From assembly GCA_031963415.1 (NCBI GenBank), contig JASSUI010000001.1:2899230-2963229 (forward strand): a stretch of DNA of 64,000 nucleotides, written 5' to 3'. The stretch comes from JASSUD01 sp031963415 (lineage in GTDB: Bacteria; Pseudomonadota; Gammaproteobacteria; Burkholderiales; Burkholderiaceae). The position numbers and the translations under genes were made by a program. The notes under the pieces were generated by a model. The model ran no database searches and had not been told where the DNA came from. It saw nothing but the letters and a program-made list of their open reading frames with translations. Position 1 is the first letter of the stretch; each line of letters starts with the position of its first letter. This document shows, in pieces, positions 26,110 through 35,166 of this stretch.

Positions 26110-26210
26110 CCAAGAACGGCAGGATAAACAACCAAGGCCCCTTACCGTACTAGTGTACCGACAGCAAAGGCGTGCCTTGCTCTCGATTTATTCAGGACTT
26201 CCCTTAGGGT
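26110..26210. repeat. Family D-like repeat between acpP and fabF
   Basis: GGCAGGATAAACAACCAAGG and GTACTAGTGTACCGACAGCA followed by TTGCTCTCGATTTATTCAG match the copy at 22862-22947. The 345-bp gap 25884-26228 has no gene; the part 25884-26100 shows a GAGGGTGCGTGGTAAGCCAT region near the fabF start but nothing recognisable. Confidence 0.62.
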
Positions 26211-26228
26211 TATGCAGAGATTCCAATA

Positions 26229-26477
26229 TTATTCGCCAGCTGCTTTTTCGTGGGCGCGAGCATAATCAATTGCGTGCTGCACTGTCGTGATTTTTTCGGC
26301 TTCTTCATCAGGGATTTCAATGCCAAATTCATCTTCAAGCGCCATTACAAGCTCAACCGTGTCCAGCGAGTCGGCACCAAGATCATTCACGAATGAAGCT
26401 TCATTTTTGACTTCTTCTACGGAAACGCCAAGCTGTTCACTTACGATCGTCTTGACACGCTTTTCTAAATCACTCAT
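26229..26477 (-). CDS. acpP: Acyl carrier protein
   Basis: AcpP carries the growing acyl chain on phosphopantetheine. The 82-residue acidic protein has the attachment site Ser37 in NDLGADSLDTVELVMALEDE. The start at 26477 (ATGAGTGAT, preceded by GGAGGGATTG) gives the canonical MSDLEKRVKTIVSEQLGV; an in-frame TTG directly upstream is ignored. The tail (ARAHEKAAGE) is a few residues longer than in E. coli. It lies between fabG and fabF, with acpS in the same block modifying it. Confidence 0.98.
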   Translation of the reverse strand: MSDLEKRVKTIVSEQLGVSVEEVKNEASFVNDLGADSLDTVELVMALEDEFGIEIPDEEAEKITTVQHAIDYARAHEKAAGE

Positions 26478-26597
26478 CAATCCCTCCAGGGTAGTTTCAT
26501 AAAGTGCGAGGCGCGCATTTTAGCAGGTTTATCTCATGAAAAAAGAACCTCCGTTAAACCATTAAAAATGAGGTCATTATTCAATGATAATTTCTGC

Positions 26598-27347
26598 CTA
26601 ATTCATAAACATGCCGCCATTTACATGCAAAGTTGTTCCGGTAATATAAGCGGCCTGCTCAGAAGCCAAAAATAAAACGGCGTGAGCCACGTCCTCAGGA
26701 CTTCCTAAGCGGCCTAACGGAATTTGCGCTTGCAACGCTGCTTGCTGTTCAGCTGGCAAAACTTGGGTCATTTCTGTTGCAATAAAACCAGGCGCCACGC
26801 AATTAACCGTAATACCACGGCTACCAACCTCGCGCGCTAACGCATACGTCATCCCCGTGACGCCAGCTTTTGCCGCTGCATAATTAGCTTGTCCTGGGTT
26901 ACCCATCGCACCTACCACCGAAGTGATATTAATAATGCGCCCACCGCGTGCTTTCATCATCGGACGTAGCGCTGCGCGTGAGAGGCGGAAGACAGCTTTT
27001 AGATTAGTCGCCATCACCGCATCCCAATCTTCATCTTTCATACGCAATGCGAGTTGATCGCGGGTGATGCCTGCGTTGTTGACTAATATAGAAAGTGCTC
27101 CGAATTCTTTAACGGTCGCCGCGATAAGTTCTTCAGCTGCAGTGCCATCATCCACATTTAACACTACGCCACGTCCAGCTAAATTTTCTGCCGCCAATGC
27201 TTCGCTAAAAGAAGCCGCACCAGCTTCGCTCGTTGCTGTGCCAAGTACGGTGCAACCAGCTCGCGCAAGCGTTAGCGCAATCGCACGACCAATGCCGCGC
27301 GAGGCTCCGGTAACAAGTGCGATCTGTTTAGCTAGAGTTTTTTCCAT
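26598..27347 (-). CDS. fabG: FabG, 3-oxoacyl-ACP reductase
   Basis: FabG reduces 3-oxoacyl-ACP with NADPH. It is a short-chain dehydrogenase of 249 residues with the cofactor motif TGASRGIG (13-20), NNAG at 90-93 and the catalytic Ser143, Tyr156 and Lys160 (YAAAK). The ATG at 27347 is preferred over the GTG at 27356 because GGAG lies 8 nt upstream of it. The C-terminus TGTTLHVNGGMFMN is typical. It is in the order fabD-fabG-acpP. Confidence 0.97.
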   Translation of the reverse strand: MEKTLAKQIALVTGASRGIGRAIALTLARAGCTVLGTATSEAGAASFSEALAAENLAGRGVVLNVDDGTAAEELIAATVKEFGALSILVNNAGITRDQLALRMKDEDWDAVMATNLKAVFRLSRAALRPMMKARGGRIINITSVVGAMGNPGQANYAAAKAGVTGMTYALAREVGSRGITVNCVAPGFIATEMTQVLPAEQQAALQAQIPLGRLGSPEDVAHAVLFLASEQAAYITGTTLHVNGGMFMN

Positions 27348-27456
27348 TACTTTCACTCCGCAAAAAATATTTAATCTTTAAGTTAACTTGAATTATTGCC
27401 TTTCCCAGAAAGGACCAATGAAAGAAGACCGGTTTCACCCGTTAAGCAAATTCGCT

Positions 27457-28404
27457 TTAAGCACCTGCTTGTTCGTGCACCAACTGTATTGTTTGCGCCA
27501 ATGAATCCGGATCACTAATAACGAGGGCATTCATCGCACTATCGATGCGCTTGGTCAAGCCAGTTAATACCTTGCCTGGACCTGACTCTAATACGTTTGT
27601 GATACCCATGCGCGATATCGCTTGCATACACTCTACCCAACGCACGGGACCCGCTACCTGGCGCACTAACGCGTCTTTGATCTTGTCAGGTGAAGATTCA
27701 AGCGCAACATCGATATTGTTAATTATCGGAATCTGCGGGGCACGTACGTCAACCGTTCTTAGGTATTCACGCAATTGATCTGATGCGGGACTCAGTAGAG
27801 AAGAATGAAATGGAGCAGAAACAGGTAGCGGCAAGGCTCGCTTAGCCCCTTTCGCTTTAGCTAGTTCACAAGCTCGCTCGAGCGCTGCTTGGTGACCAGC
27901 AATGACCACTTGCGCTGGCGCATTAAAATTAACCGCTTCGACTATATTGCCCGCTGTACTCGCTTCAGCGCAGAGTGTGATAACAGTAGCATCATCCAGA
28001 CCAAGGATAGCCGCCATGCCACCGGTGCCAGCAGGTACTGCCTCTTGCATTGCCTGCGCGCGAAAACGTACCAACGAGACTGCATCGTGAAAAGCAATCG
28101 CACCTGCCGCTACCAACGCAGTGTATTCACCCAAACTATGACCCGCCACGATAGAGGGCACTGGCCCACCTGCTGCAAGCCAAGCTCGATAAATCGCATA
28201 CGCTGCAGTCAACATGACAGGCTGTGTGTTGACGGTTAAATTTAATGCCTCAGCAGGGCCATCGGCCATTAACTTACCGAGATCTTGGTGTAGCGCTTCA
28301 GACGCTTCAGCCACGGTTTCTTTCACAACTGGCAAATCAGCAAACGGACTGAGCATGCCAATCGATTGCGAGCCTTGACCGGGGAATACAGAAGCAAATT
28401 TCAT
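27457..28404 (-). CDS. fabD: FabD, malonyl-CoA:ACP transacylase
   Basis: FabD loads malonate on ACP. The 315-residue protein begins MKFASVFPGQGSQSIGML, with the GQGSQ oxyanion motif, nucleophile Ser90 in GHSLGEY and catalytic His in SAPFHSSLL. Length and order (after fabH, before fabG) are normal. The 182-bp gap to fabH carries a family A unit. Confidence 0.97.
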   Translation of the reverse strand: MKFASVFPGQGSQSIGMLSPFADLPVVKETVAEASEALHQDLGKLMADGPAEALNLTVNTQPVMLTAAYAIYRAWLAAGGPVPSIVAGHSLGEYTALVAAGAIAFHDAVSLVRFRAQAMQEAVPAGTGGMAAILGLDDATVITLCAEASTAGNIVEAVNFNAPAQVVIAGHQAALERACELAKAKGAKRALPLPVSAPFHSSLLSPASDQLREYLRTVDVRAPQIPIINNIDVALESSPDKIKDALVRQVAGPVRWVECMQAISRMGITNVLESGPGKVLTGLTKRIDSAMNALVISDPDSLAQTIQLVHEQAGA

Positions 28405-28491
28405 GATGACGTCTCTGAGAAACTATTCACGCTCTTTATAAGAACCTGCTTTAGATTTTTTAAAAGAACAGAATGGAAGTTATTAGCCTAT

Positions 28492-28522
28492 ATGTTGGGG
28501 TTTCTGCCTCACCCCAACCTAC
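28492..28522. repeat. Family A unit between fabD and fabH
   Basis: ATGTTGGGGTTTCTGCCTCA followed by CCCCAACCTAC: an 8-bp perfect stem. It is preceded by GGAAGTTATTAGCCTAT, the same flank as in the 17471 copy (GAGGTTATTAGCCGT), and by AGAACCTGCTTTAGATTTTT at 28441, which resembles the outer terminus. Confidence 0.78.
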
Positions 28523-28586
28523 AATTCTTTAGCAATGTTTGTCGTAAAGATGCATAGCGTATTTTTTTGGGCTGATTCAATATTCT

Positions 28587-29585
28587 TTAAATACGAATAA
28601 CTGATGCGCCCCAAGTGAGTCCCCCACCTACCCCTTCAAGCACCACATGCTGACCCCGCTTAATACGTCCATCACGCATTGCTGCATCAAGCGCGAGCGG
28701 AATTGAAGCGGCTGACGTATTGCCATGCTGGTCTACGGTGACGACCATTTTTTCAGCAGACAAGCCTAACTTACGGCAAGTGCCTTCCATAATGCGTATA
28801 TTGGCTTGATGAGGAATCAGCCAATCAATCTCGTTCGGCGATAAATTTGCTTTTTGCAACGCTTCAAGCGCAACTTTCTCCAGTACATTAACGGCTAGCT
28901 TAAAGATCGCCTGTCCATCCATATGCAAGAAAGCCTCACCCGCAATCGCACCATTATTAACGTTACCTGGCACGCAGAGAAGATCTGCATATTGGCCATT
29001 CGCATGCAGCGCGCTAGCGAGCACGCCAGGCTCATCGGAAGCTGAAAGCACTACTGCACCCGCTCCGTCACCAAATAAAACGCAGGTCGTGCGGTCTTTA
29101 AAATCAAGCAAACGAGAGAAAGTTTCGGCGCCTACAACCAATGCCGTGCGATGCGCACCGCTGCGAATTAAGCTATCGGCTACCGTCAACGCATAGATAA
29201 AGCCTGAACACACGGCCTGCACATCAAAAGCCGCCCCTGCATTACGAATACCTAATTTCTTTTGCAATAGGCAAGCAGTACTCGGAAAAACATAATCTGG
29301 GGTAGACGTTGCAACGACGATAAGATCAATTTCTTGCGCGTCAATCCCTGCGTTTTCTAACGCACGCTGCGAGGCTTGCAGCGCAAGCTCGCTGGTACTA
29401 ACGTGAGGCTCAGCAAAGTAACGGGTGCGAATACCTGTGCGCGTGGTAATCCACTCATCGCTGGTCTCGATACCTTGAGCGGCTAAACGTTTAGCCAAAT
29501 CCTGGTTAGTGATAGGGATATTAGGTAGGCAGCTACCTGTACCTAATAGACGAGAATAACGGGACAAAGGAGGAGGCGTTAACAT
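28587..29585 (-). CDS. fabH: FabH, 3-oxoacyl-ACP synthase III
   Basis: FabH starts fatty-acid synthesis by condensing acetyl-CoA with malonyl-ACP. The catalytic Cys lies in DVQAVCSGFIYAL, His in WLIPHQANIRIM and Asn in DQHGNTSAASIPLAL; the GVGGGLTWGASV tail is typical. Length is 332 residues. The first 10 residues (MLTPPPLSRY) are variable in the family. It lies 72 bp downstream of plsX. Confidence 0.97.
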   Translation of the reverse strand: MLTPPPLSRYSRLLGTGSCLPNIPITNQDLAKRLAAQGIETSDEWITTRTGIRTRYFAEPHVSTSELALQASQRALENAGIDAQEIDLIVVATSTPDYVFPSTACLLQKKLGIRNAGAAFDVQAVCSGFIYALTVADSLIRSGAHRTALVVGAETFSRLLDFKDRTTCVLFGDGAGAVVLSASDEPGVLASALHANGQYADLLCVPGNVNNGAIAGEAFLHMDGQAIFKLAVNVLEKVALEALQKANLSPNEIDWLIPHQANIRIMEGTCRKLGLSAEKMVVTVDQHGNTSAASIPLALDAAMRDGRIKRGQHVVLEGVGGGLTWGASVIRI

Positions 29586-29657
29586 GACGCTTTCTAGGAA
29601 AGAGTAGTGAACTGTGCAGGCAGCTCACTAGAATAGATCGTTGAATTAGCTGGCAGA

Positions 29658-30680
29658 TCACTGTGCACTGTGCGCTGTGCCATTTTCTTCCATCGCACGA
29701 ATTAGCCGTTGCTGCATATTATTGCGCAATGCATCATAGCCTCGTTTAATCGCCCACTCAAACGCATACGCATCGGCCGAGCCGTGGCTTTTAATGACGA
29801 CACCACGCAAACCTAATAAAGCAGCGCCGTTATAACGTCGATGATCGACACGTTGCTTAAAATGCTTCAACACAGGCAGCGCAATCAATGCCATTAATTT
29901 GCTTAACCATGAACGGGAGAACTCTTCTTTAAGCATTTGACCTAACATCTGGGCCAAGCCCTCAGAGGTTTTGAGTGCTACATTACCGACAAAACCATCG
30001 CAAACAATAATATCGGTTGTGCCTTTATAAATATCGTTGCCTTCGACGTTGCCGTAAAAATTCAGCTTACTTGTGCGCAATAATTCACCAGCTCGCTTGA
30101 TTCTGTCGTTGCCTTTGATCGCTTCCTCGCCAATATTGAGTAAGCCGATACTGGGGTTCTCCTTGCCGTCTACAGCAGACACAAGCGCATGCCCCATCTG
30201 CGCGAACTGCAATAAATGATGCGGTTCGCAATCCAGGTTCGCGCCTAAATCAAGCACTGTCGTGTAGCCATGCAGATTAGGCATCACTGCTGCAATAGCT
30301 GGCCGCTCGATTCCTGTCAGTGTTTTAAGCACATAACGCGACACGGCCATCAACGCGCCTGTATTACCCGCAGATATACAAGCCTGTGCCTGCCCTGCTT
30401 TGACTAACTCAAGCGCAACCCGCATTGACGAGTTTTTTTTCTTACGCAACGCGATTTCAACTGAGTCATCCATTGCCACCACTTCGCTCGCGGTTTGTAT
30501 AGTCAACGCGGGTTCTGTCAGCGCTTGGCATTTACTCAGTTGAGCCTTGATTTCTTCTGGGCGACCAACAAGAATCAACTCAACATCTTTATGCGAGCGT
30601 ACAAAATTAACAGCGGCAGGAACGGTTACGGATGGTCCGTGATCGCCCCCACCGCAATCGATAGTAAGCTTGATAGTCAT
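29658..30680 (-). CDS. plsX: PlsX, acyl-ACP:phosphate acyltransferase
   Basis: PlsX makes acyl-phosphate from acyl-ACP for phospholipid synthesis. The 340-residue protein begins MTIKLTIDCGGGDHGPSVTV, where relatives have DxMGGD; here the Met is replaced by Cys. Further family blocks are SMRVALELVKAGQAQACISA followed by GNTGALMA, and CDGFVGNVALKTSEGL. It is in the classical rpmF-plsX-fabH order, with an intervening terminator-like hairpin at 30717-30739. Confidence 0.96.
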   Translation of the reverse strand: MTIKLTIDCGGGDHGPSVTVPAAVNFVRSHKDVELILVGRPEEIKAQLSKCQALTEPALTIQTASEVVAMDDSVEIALRKKKNSSMRVALELVKAGQAQACISAGNTGALMAVSRYVLKTLTGIERPAIAAVMPNLHGYTTVLDLGANLDCEPHHLLQFAQMGHALVSAVDGKENPSIGLLNIGEEAIKGNDRIKRAGELLRTSKLNFYGNVEGNDIYKGTTDIIVCDGFVGNVALKTSEGLAQMLGQMLKEEFSRSWLSKLMALIALPVLKHFKQRVDHRRYNGAALLGLRGVVIKSHGSADAYAFEWAIKRGYDALRNNMQQRLIRAMEENGTAHSAQ

Positions 30681-30716
30681 GCAACTTCAGAAGAACAGAC
30701 AAATAAACAAACACCA

Positions 30717-30739
30717 AAAGCGGCATCAAGTGCCGCTTT
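30717..30739 (-). terminator. Hairpin between rpmF and plsX
   Basis: AAAGCGGCA (30717-30725) and TGCCGCTTT (30731-30739) with a 5-nt loop. On the minus strand it is followed by TGGTGTTTGTTTATTTG, so it may partly end rpmF transcription and lower expression of the downstream fatty-acid genes. On the plus strand a CTTTG-rich tract follows. Confidence 0.65.
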
Positions 30740-30755
30740 CTTTGCTTTCGTTCCA

Positions 30756-30823
30756 GCAATGCCTAAAAGCTTATCCATAAATCACCTAAAACCGGGATTC
30801 AGCGCATTGTTGAAACAAGTTCT
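30756..30823. repeat. Deletion derivative of a family C element upstream of plsX
   Basis: AATGCCTAAAAGCTTATCCA at the left and GCATTGTTGAAACAAGTTCT at the right are the inner-left and right ends of family C (compare 16230 and 16345), with most of the GC-rich core missing. Confidence 0.55.
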
Positions 30824-30879
30824 AGCAAACCAAGAATTGTTGTAAATGCGAGTTGATTGCAAAAGCATCTAACGCGCTA

Positions 30880-31056
30880 TTAATCTTTTCTTCTAATGAC
30901 CTGACGACCGCGATAAATACCGTCAGCATCAATGTGATGATAACGATGGACTTTCCCAGACGTTTTACTAACAGCCAAACATGGGTTGCTTAACCCATCA
31001 TGTGAGCGACGCATATCGCGGCGTGAAGGGGACTTTTTATTTTGCGAGACTGCCAT
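30880..31056 (-). CDS. rpmF: Ribosomal protein bL32
   Basis: The frame from ATG at 31056 to TAA at 30880 gives 58 residues: MAVSQNKKSPSRRDMRRSHD, GLSNPCLAVSKTSGKVHRYH, ending GRQVIRRKD. This is bL32, with the usual MAVxQNKKSPSRRxMRRSHD start. Only one Cys remains (zinc-independent form). It sits between the DUF177 gene and plsX as in most proteobacteria. Confidence 0.97.
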   Translation of the reverse strand: MAVSQNKKSPSRRDMRRSHDGLSNPCLAVSKTSGKVHRYHHIDADGIYRGRQVIRRKD

Positions 31057-31155
31057 TGATAGCTCCTGAAAACCTATGAACCTGCCAAAACACTGTTTTT
31101 AAACACCTTTTTGGACAAGCGGCGCGAATTCTAGCATAGCCTGCTAGGCGCACAA

Positions 31156-31812
31156 TTAATTTGAATCGTTACTTTTCTTAAGCGCAGCCAATACAGCAAA
31201 CGGGTTATCAATACAAATATCCTGTTGCTGACTTTGGGCTGCAGTAGTTTTAGCTTCATTCATCGGTGTTGCGGCCAAAGAGGGATGAGCGCTTGGGCAT
31301 ACTGGATGTTTAGGCACTAAAGGTAAGGCAAGAAGCAGTTCCTCTTCCAACAGCTCGTGTAAATTAAAACGACGCGAGCCAACCAAAACATCGACATCTT
31401 CATCTGGCGGCGCAGCTTCAGCTTGCTCTTCAGTCGCCACAATTCGATAGCTCACTTCTATCGACAAGGGCTGTTCATAAGGCTCCAAACAGCGTTGGCA
31501 GATAAGCCAAATAGCCCCGTCAATCGTCAGACGCAAATAAGCTTGCGCAACTGTCTTTCCCTTATCCGCCAATACTTCGCGGCGCTCGCCTACAGCGTGC
31601 CAGGAAAAGGCCAGCTTGTGCTCTAGCGCATTAGGCGCTGCCTCGTTTAATATGCGCGGCAAATCTTCTAGATAGGCCGTGCCGCTGAGGCTGCGCTGGC
31701 TATTTGCAAATCCAAAGAGATCGAGCGTTGAATGATCATTCACTGTAACGAACGCTAAAAGACCGACTCGTGAAAAACCGGCAAGCTTATCTTTTTTGCT
31801 TTTTCTAGTCAA
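31156..31812 (-). CDS. YceD/DUF177 family, 23S rRNA accumulation protein
   Basis: DUF177 proteins precede rpmF in most bacteria and are needed for normal 23S rRNA levels. The product has the LTIDGAIWLICQRCLEPYEQ block with the CxxC half of the metal site, and LVPKHPVC further on supplies another Cys. The FNLHELLEEELLLALPLVP segment is characteristic. The first codon is TTG (31812); a GTG at 31743 would start just before the conserved LDLFGFANSQR and is equally possible, so the start is uncertain. Confidence 0.9.
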   Translation of the reverse strand: MTRKSKKDKLAGFSRVGLLAFVTVNDHSTLDLFGFANSQRSLSGTAYLEDLPRILNEAAPNALEHKLAFSWHAVGERREVLADKGKTVAQAYLRLTIDGAIWLICQRCLEPYEQPLSIEVSYRIVATEEQAEAAPPDEDVDVLVGSRRFNLHELLEEELLLALPLVPKHPVCPSAHPSLAATPMNEAKTTAAQSQQQDICIDNPFAVLAALKKSNDSN

Positions 31813-31927
31813 ATTTAAAAAGGGTATTAAGACTCAACGTGTCCACTAACATGTCTTTCAAGAAGCATTACATAAATTAAACAACGCACACTATTCAGTT
31901 CAAATTTTTAAAAGATAGTTTTTTACT

Positions 31928-32548
31928 ATGTCGAATTTATCCTTGCCGAGCCTAACTACTGGCCCTCTGATTCTCGCCTCAAGCTCCCCTTATCGACGTG
32001 AACTGCTTGAAAGACTTGGTTTGCCTTTTACAGTTAGCGTCCCTGATATTGACGAATCTCCTATCCCAGGTGAATTACCCGCAATTACCGCGATGCGCCT
32101 CGCCGAAGCCAAAGCACGTAAGGTCGCAGTAAGCTCACCTCAGGCTTTGATCATCGGCTCTGATCAAGTCGCTTGCTGTGATGACCAAAAACTGGGAAAA
32201 CCCGGCAACCATGCAACGGCTCTTGCACAGCTAAAGATGATGCGCGACCACACTGTAGAATTTCATAGTGCCCTATGCTTATATGATGCCAGGCGTGACT
32301 TCGCGCAAGTGGCTAATGTGATTACCCATGTCCGTTTGCGTGATTTGCCAGATGATGAATTAGATGCCTATTTGCGCCTCGAGCAACCTTACGATGTCGC
32401 TGGCAGCGCCAAAGCTGAAGGACTTGGTATCGCGTTACTCGAGTCAGTTAATAGCAAAGATCCAACTGCATTGATTGGCTTACCTCTGATCAAGCTAACT
32501 GAAATGTTACGCACCGCTGGCGTATCGCTTTTTAATCGCTCTCTTTAA
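31928..32548 (+). CDS. maf: Maf-family nucleotide pyrophosphatase (YceF type)
   Basis: Maf enzymes hydrolyse modified nucleoside triphosphates such as m7GTP. The 206-residue product has LILASSSPYRRELLERLGL, the DESPIPGE motif with a catalytic Glu region, SDQVACCDDQKLGKPG and the C-terminal VNSKDPTALIGLPL. It is divergent from the DUF177-rpmF-plsX unit and is followed after 29 bp by an RsmI-like methylase, the arrangement of Burkholderia. Confidence 0.95.
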   Translation: MSNLSLPSLTTGPLILASSSPYRRELLERLGLPFTVSVPDIDESPIPGELPAITAMRLAEAKARKVAVSSPQALIIGSDQVACCDDQKLGKPGNHATALAQLKMMRDHTVEFHSALCLYDARRDFAQVANVITHVRLRDLPDDELDAYLRLEQPYDVAGSAKAEGLGIALLESVNSKDPTALIGLPLIKLTEMLRTAGVSLFNRSL

Positions 32549-32577
32549 TCAATTTTCTGTCGATCTGTTTAAACGCC

Positions 32578-33294
32578 ATGGCCGCTACCCTCTATCTCAT
32601 CCCTAACACCCTCGGCGCAGACGATGCCACAATGCTCGATGCAGTCCTCCCCACTGCGGTGCGCGTACAAGCAGCGCGACTGAGCTACTACATTGGCGAA
32701 AATGCCAAATCAACTCGGGCATTTTTAAAAAAAGTGGGGGTAGAGCGTCCACTGCAGCAAATTGAAATTCGTGAGCTCAATGTCAATACGCCAGCAGCCG
32801 AAATTGATCATCTACTCTCCCCGCTTGGCGATGGTATCGATGGCGGCTTAGTTTCTGAGGCCGGCTGCCCTGCCGTTGCAGACCCAGGCGCTCTGCTGGT
32901 TAGGCGCGCTCATCAGCGCGGTATTCGGGTCGTCCCATTAGTTGGGCCTAGCTCTATTTTGCTCGCATTGATGGCTTCTGGTTTAAACGGACAACGCTTT
33001 GCCTTCCACGGTTATTTGCCAATCGCAGCAGCCGAGCGCACAAAATCTTTACGCGAATTCGAACAACAATCGCGCCGCCTGCAGCAAACTCAAATTTTTA
33101 TCGAAACCCCTTACCGCAACCAAGCTTTACTTAATGCGCTATGCACAACATGCGCGCCGTCTACTTTACTCTGCGTAGCCGTTGATCTGACGTTACCTAA
33201 CGAGAGCATCGTTACCCTTCCCATTTCCGCATGGCGCTCCAACACACTAGAACTGCATAAACGTACTGCAATTTTTCTCTTACTGGCGCCATAA
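32578..33294 (+). CDS. RsmI-related SAM-dependent methyltransferase (tetrapyrrole methylase fold)
   Basis: The 238-residue protein belongs to the RsmI branch of the tetrapyrrole methylase fold. It has a YLIPNTLG N-terminal strand, GLVSEAGCPAVADPGALLVR (RsmI has SDAGTPxISDPG here), VVPLVGPSSILLALMASGL and IETPYRNQALL. The family is paralogous to the 16S rRNA 2'-O-methylase RsmI; the actual target of this shorter branch is not known. It shares an operon with maf. Confidence 0.9.
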   Translation: MAATLYLIPNTLGADDATMLDAVLPTAVRVQAARLSYYIGENAKSTRAFLKKVGVERPLQQIEIRELNVNTPAAEIDHLLSPLGDGIDGGLVSEAGCPAVADPGALLVRRAHQRGIRVVPLVGPSSILLALMASGLNGQRFAFHGYLPIAAAERTKSLREFEQQSRRLQQTQIFIETPYRNQALLNALCTTCAPSTLLCVAVDLTLPNESIVTLPISAWRSNTLELHKRTAIFLLLAP

Positions 33295-33430
33295 AGTTAC
33301 CCCTTCTCTATAAAAACGTTGAATAAGATAAGCGTGTTGCTATCCAACCCACAGTCTCAGCCCCTTTACTGAATGAGTTAAACGACCGTGCCTTTTACAA
33401 TCAGGTGCTTCTCTTGCGTTAGGAGCTTTT

Positions 33431-33838
33431 GTGGATAACACAACCATCATCGCCATCGTAGGTATCATCGGCACGGTTCTTTCAGCAGCACTCGCCTCGC
33501 TGCCTTCTTTTCTCAGTTCGCGCGAACAACGACGTTTGGAAGCGCGTCGCCAATTATTTGAGACGGCTTTTCGCTTTGGTTTGGAATATTGGAAAAGTCA
33601 TCTCTCTATCGCGATTGCTAAAAGCAAAAATATTGAAGATTTACGCTTTCCGCTTGATCTGTATGTGATTCACACTTTTCGTCTGGCTGAATTTATTGAT
33701 CAAGGTAACTTTGATGAAGACGCGCTGCGCAACATTCTTCAACGCAATCGCGCTCTTTTTGAAAGCGTTTGGGGCAGCCCATCAAAAACCTCACGCAAAG
33801 AGACAAATCGTAGCAATCGCTCAGCAGCACAACGTTAA
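33431..33838 (+). CDS. Small membrane-anchored protein of unknown function
   Basis: 135 residues. AGGAG lies 6 nt upstream of the GTG start, which supports it. An N-terminal hydrophobic helix (TTIIAIVGIIGTVLSAALAS) is followed by a basic stretch (SREQRRLEARRQLFETAF) and a soluble helical domain rich in aromatic residues (FRFGLEYWKSHLSIAIAKSK). The tail is polar and low-complexity (SKTSRKETNRSNRSAAQR). No family was recognised; such proteins are usually inner-membrane proteins with a cytosolic domain. Confidence 0.75.
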   Translation: MDNTTIIAIVGIIGTVLSAALASLPSFLSSREQRRLEARRQLFETAFRFGLEYWKSHLSIAIAKSKNIEDLRFPLDLYVIHTFRLAEFIDQGNFDEDALRNILQRNRALFESVWGSPSKTSRKETNRSNRSAAQR

Positions 33839-34152
33839 TCGCTAACGTAGGTTCACCCTGCTCCACTTCATTTTTATGCTGATGCCTTGGGTGGTATCTC
33901 AATACTTGTTCATCATCGCCCAAAAGAAGAAATAAAAGAAAAAATATTAACGTGACGGGGTGCACATGCTGGGGTTCATGTTTTTGAAAAATCGTAAACA
34001 GACTCCCGATTACTTTCTCTCAATATTCACTGATGAGCTAGACACTCACAGAAAAAGTGCTACACTTCGCCACATAATAAGAATGGTTCACATTATCATT
34101 TACCTTTCTTACCATTCACATCACACATCACCTATCCGAAAGAGGAACCTCA
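33839..34152. other. Upstream region of the ftr iron operon
   Basis: 314 bp without a gene. A half of a family A unit (ACATGCTGGGGTTCATG) is at 33964. The stretch TGGTTCACATTATCATTT (34085 onward) has one half-site resembling a Fur box, about 60 bp before ftrA, consistent with iron control, but the second half-site is poor. AGAGGAAC precedes the ftrA ATG as the ribosome-binding site. Confidence 0.4.
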
Positions 34153-34710
34153 ATGTCTTCTACGCTGATGTCTCGCACTTCTCGCTTTATCACCGCAGCT
34201 GTTTTAATGAGCATGGCTTATGGTGCTCAAGCGCGCGAATATCCAATTGGTAAACCAGCCATTCAGTCAGGCATGGAAATAGGCGCCGTGTATTTGCAGC
34301 CGGTGACAATGGAACCTGATGACATGATGTTGCCTGCCGCGAAAGCAGATGTTCATCTTGAAGCAGACATTCACGCGACCAAAAACAACCTAAATGGCTT
34401 TGGCGAAGGCGATTGGATGCCTTATTTGCAAGTTAGTTTTGAGTTAACCAAAGCCGGCTCACCGCAAGTTCTTAAAGGCGAGTTAATGCCAATGGTCGCC
34501 AATGATGGTCCGCATTATGGGGATAACGTTAAGCTTTTCGGGCCTGGCAAATATCATTTGAAATTCTTCATCTCCCCTCCTGTACAAACTGGTCACCATT
34601 CATTCGGCCGCCATGTTGATAAAGAGACAGGCGTTGGCCCTTGGTTTAAACCTTTTGTCGTTGAATATGATTTCGTTTTTGCAGGTATTGGTAAAAAAGG
34701 CGGTTATTAA
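34153..34710 (+). CDS. ftrA: FtrA/P19-type periplasmic iron-binding protein
   Basis: Tpd/P19-family proteins bind iron and copper in the periplasm and feed FTR1-type permeases. An N-terminal signal (FITAAVLMSMAYGAQA) ends before REYPIGKP. The mature domain has the metal-binding features: EIGAVYLQPVTMEPDDMMLP with Met-rich end, DVHLEADIHAT with His/Glu ligands, and the YHLKFFISPP strand. The first gene of a four-gene plus-strand operon (ftrABCD type, known from Bordetella, Brucella and Burkholderia). The in-frame Met at residue 6 is an alternative start. Confidence 0.92.
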   Translation: MSSTLMSRTSRFITAAVLMSMAYGAQAREYPIGKPAIQSGMEIGAVYLQPVTMEPDDMMLPAAKADVHLEADIHATKNNLNGFGEGDWMPYLQVSFELTKAGSPQVLKGELMPMVANDGPHYGDNVKLFGPGKYHLKFFISPPVQTGHHSFGRHVDKETGVGPWFKPFVVEYDFVFAGIGKKGGY

Positions 34711-34821
34711 AAGTTAGCTTGCTCTTGGTCGCATCTCTCATCTTTAGTGAGGGGTGCCTCGTTCCTTTTTAAGCGTTATTTGGAATCCTTAGTTGTAATC
34801 AGCCAAATAGGTATTTAGCCC

Positions 34822-35166
34822 ATGAAGATGAAAATCAATCTCAAGTTAACACTATGGCTGATTGCTTATGCTTGCCTCACAGGGGGAGCTCACGCAGAAG
34901 ACCTACCGACCTTTCAGCTCGATATGAAAGACGGCAAGCTGACGCCAGAACGCATTGTGGTACCCGCTAAGCAACGCTTCAAAATTGAAATCACCAATTC
35001 GGGCACCAGTGCAGCCGAATTTGAAAGCATTCAATTGCGTAAAGAAAAAGTGTTAGCGCCGGGCGCAAGTTCATTTGTTGTGTTCCGCTCGTTATCGCCT
35101 GGCGAATATAAATTCTTTGATGATTTTCATCAGGCTACTGCACAAGGCGTCCTCGTCGTGCAATAG
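34822..35166 (+). CDS. ftrB: FtrB-type periplasmic cupredoxin
   Basis: 114 residues: a signal peptide (LKLTLWLIAYACLTGGAHA), then a cupredoxin-like domain with TFQLDMKDGKLTPERIVVPA, FKIEITNSGTSAAEFESIQL and a SPGEYKFFDDFHQA end. In FtrABCD systems this protein is thought to oxidise Fe(II) at the permease. The usual Cys ligand of blue copper sites is not visible, as in other members of this branch. The stop codon TAG (35164-35166) is shared with the first bases of a family B repeat. Confidence 0.88.
   Translation: MKMKINLKLTLWLIAYACLTGGAHAEDLPTFQLDMKDGKLTPERIVVPAKQRFKIEITNSGTSAAEFESIQLRKEKVLAPGASSFVVFRSLSPGEYKFFDDFHQATAQGVLVVQ

Noticed and set aside
27889..28239. 116-codon plus-strand frame in fabD
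   Set aside because: It is a shadow of fabD, whose catalytic motifs are all in the minus-strand frame.
34085..34103. Fur box before ftrA
   Set aside because: Only one half-site matches reasonably; kept as a remark in the upstream region but not called as an operator.
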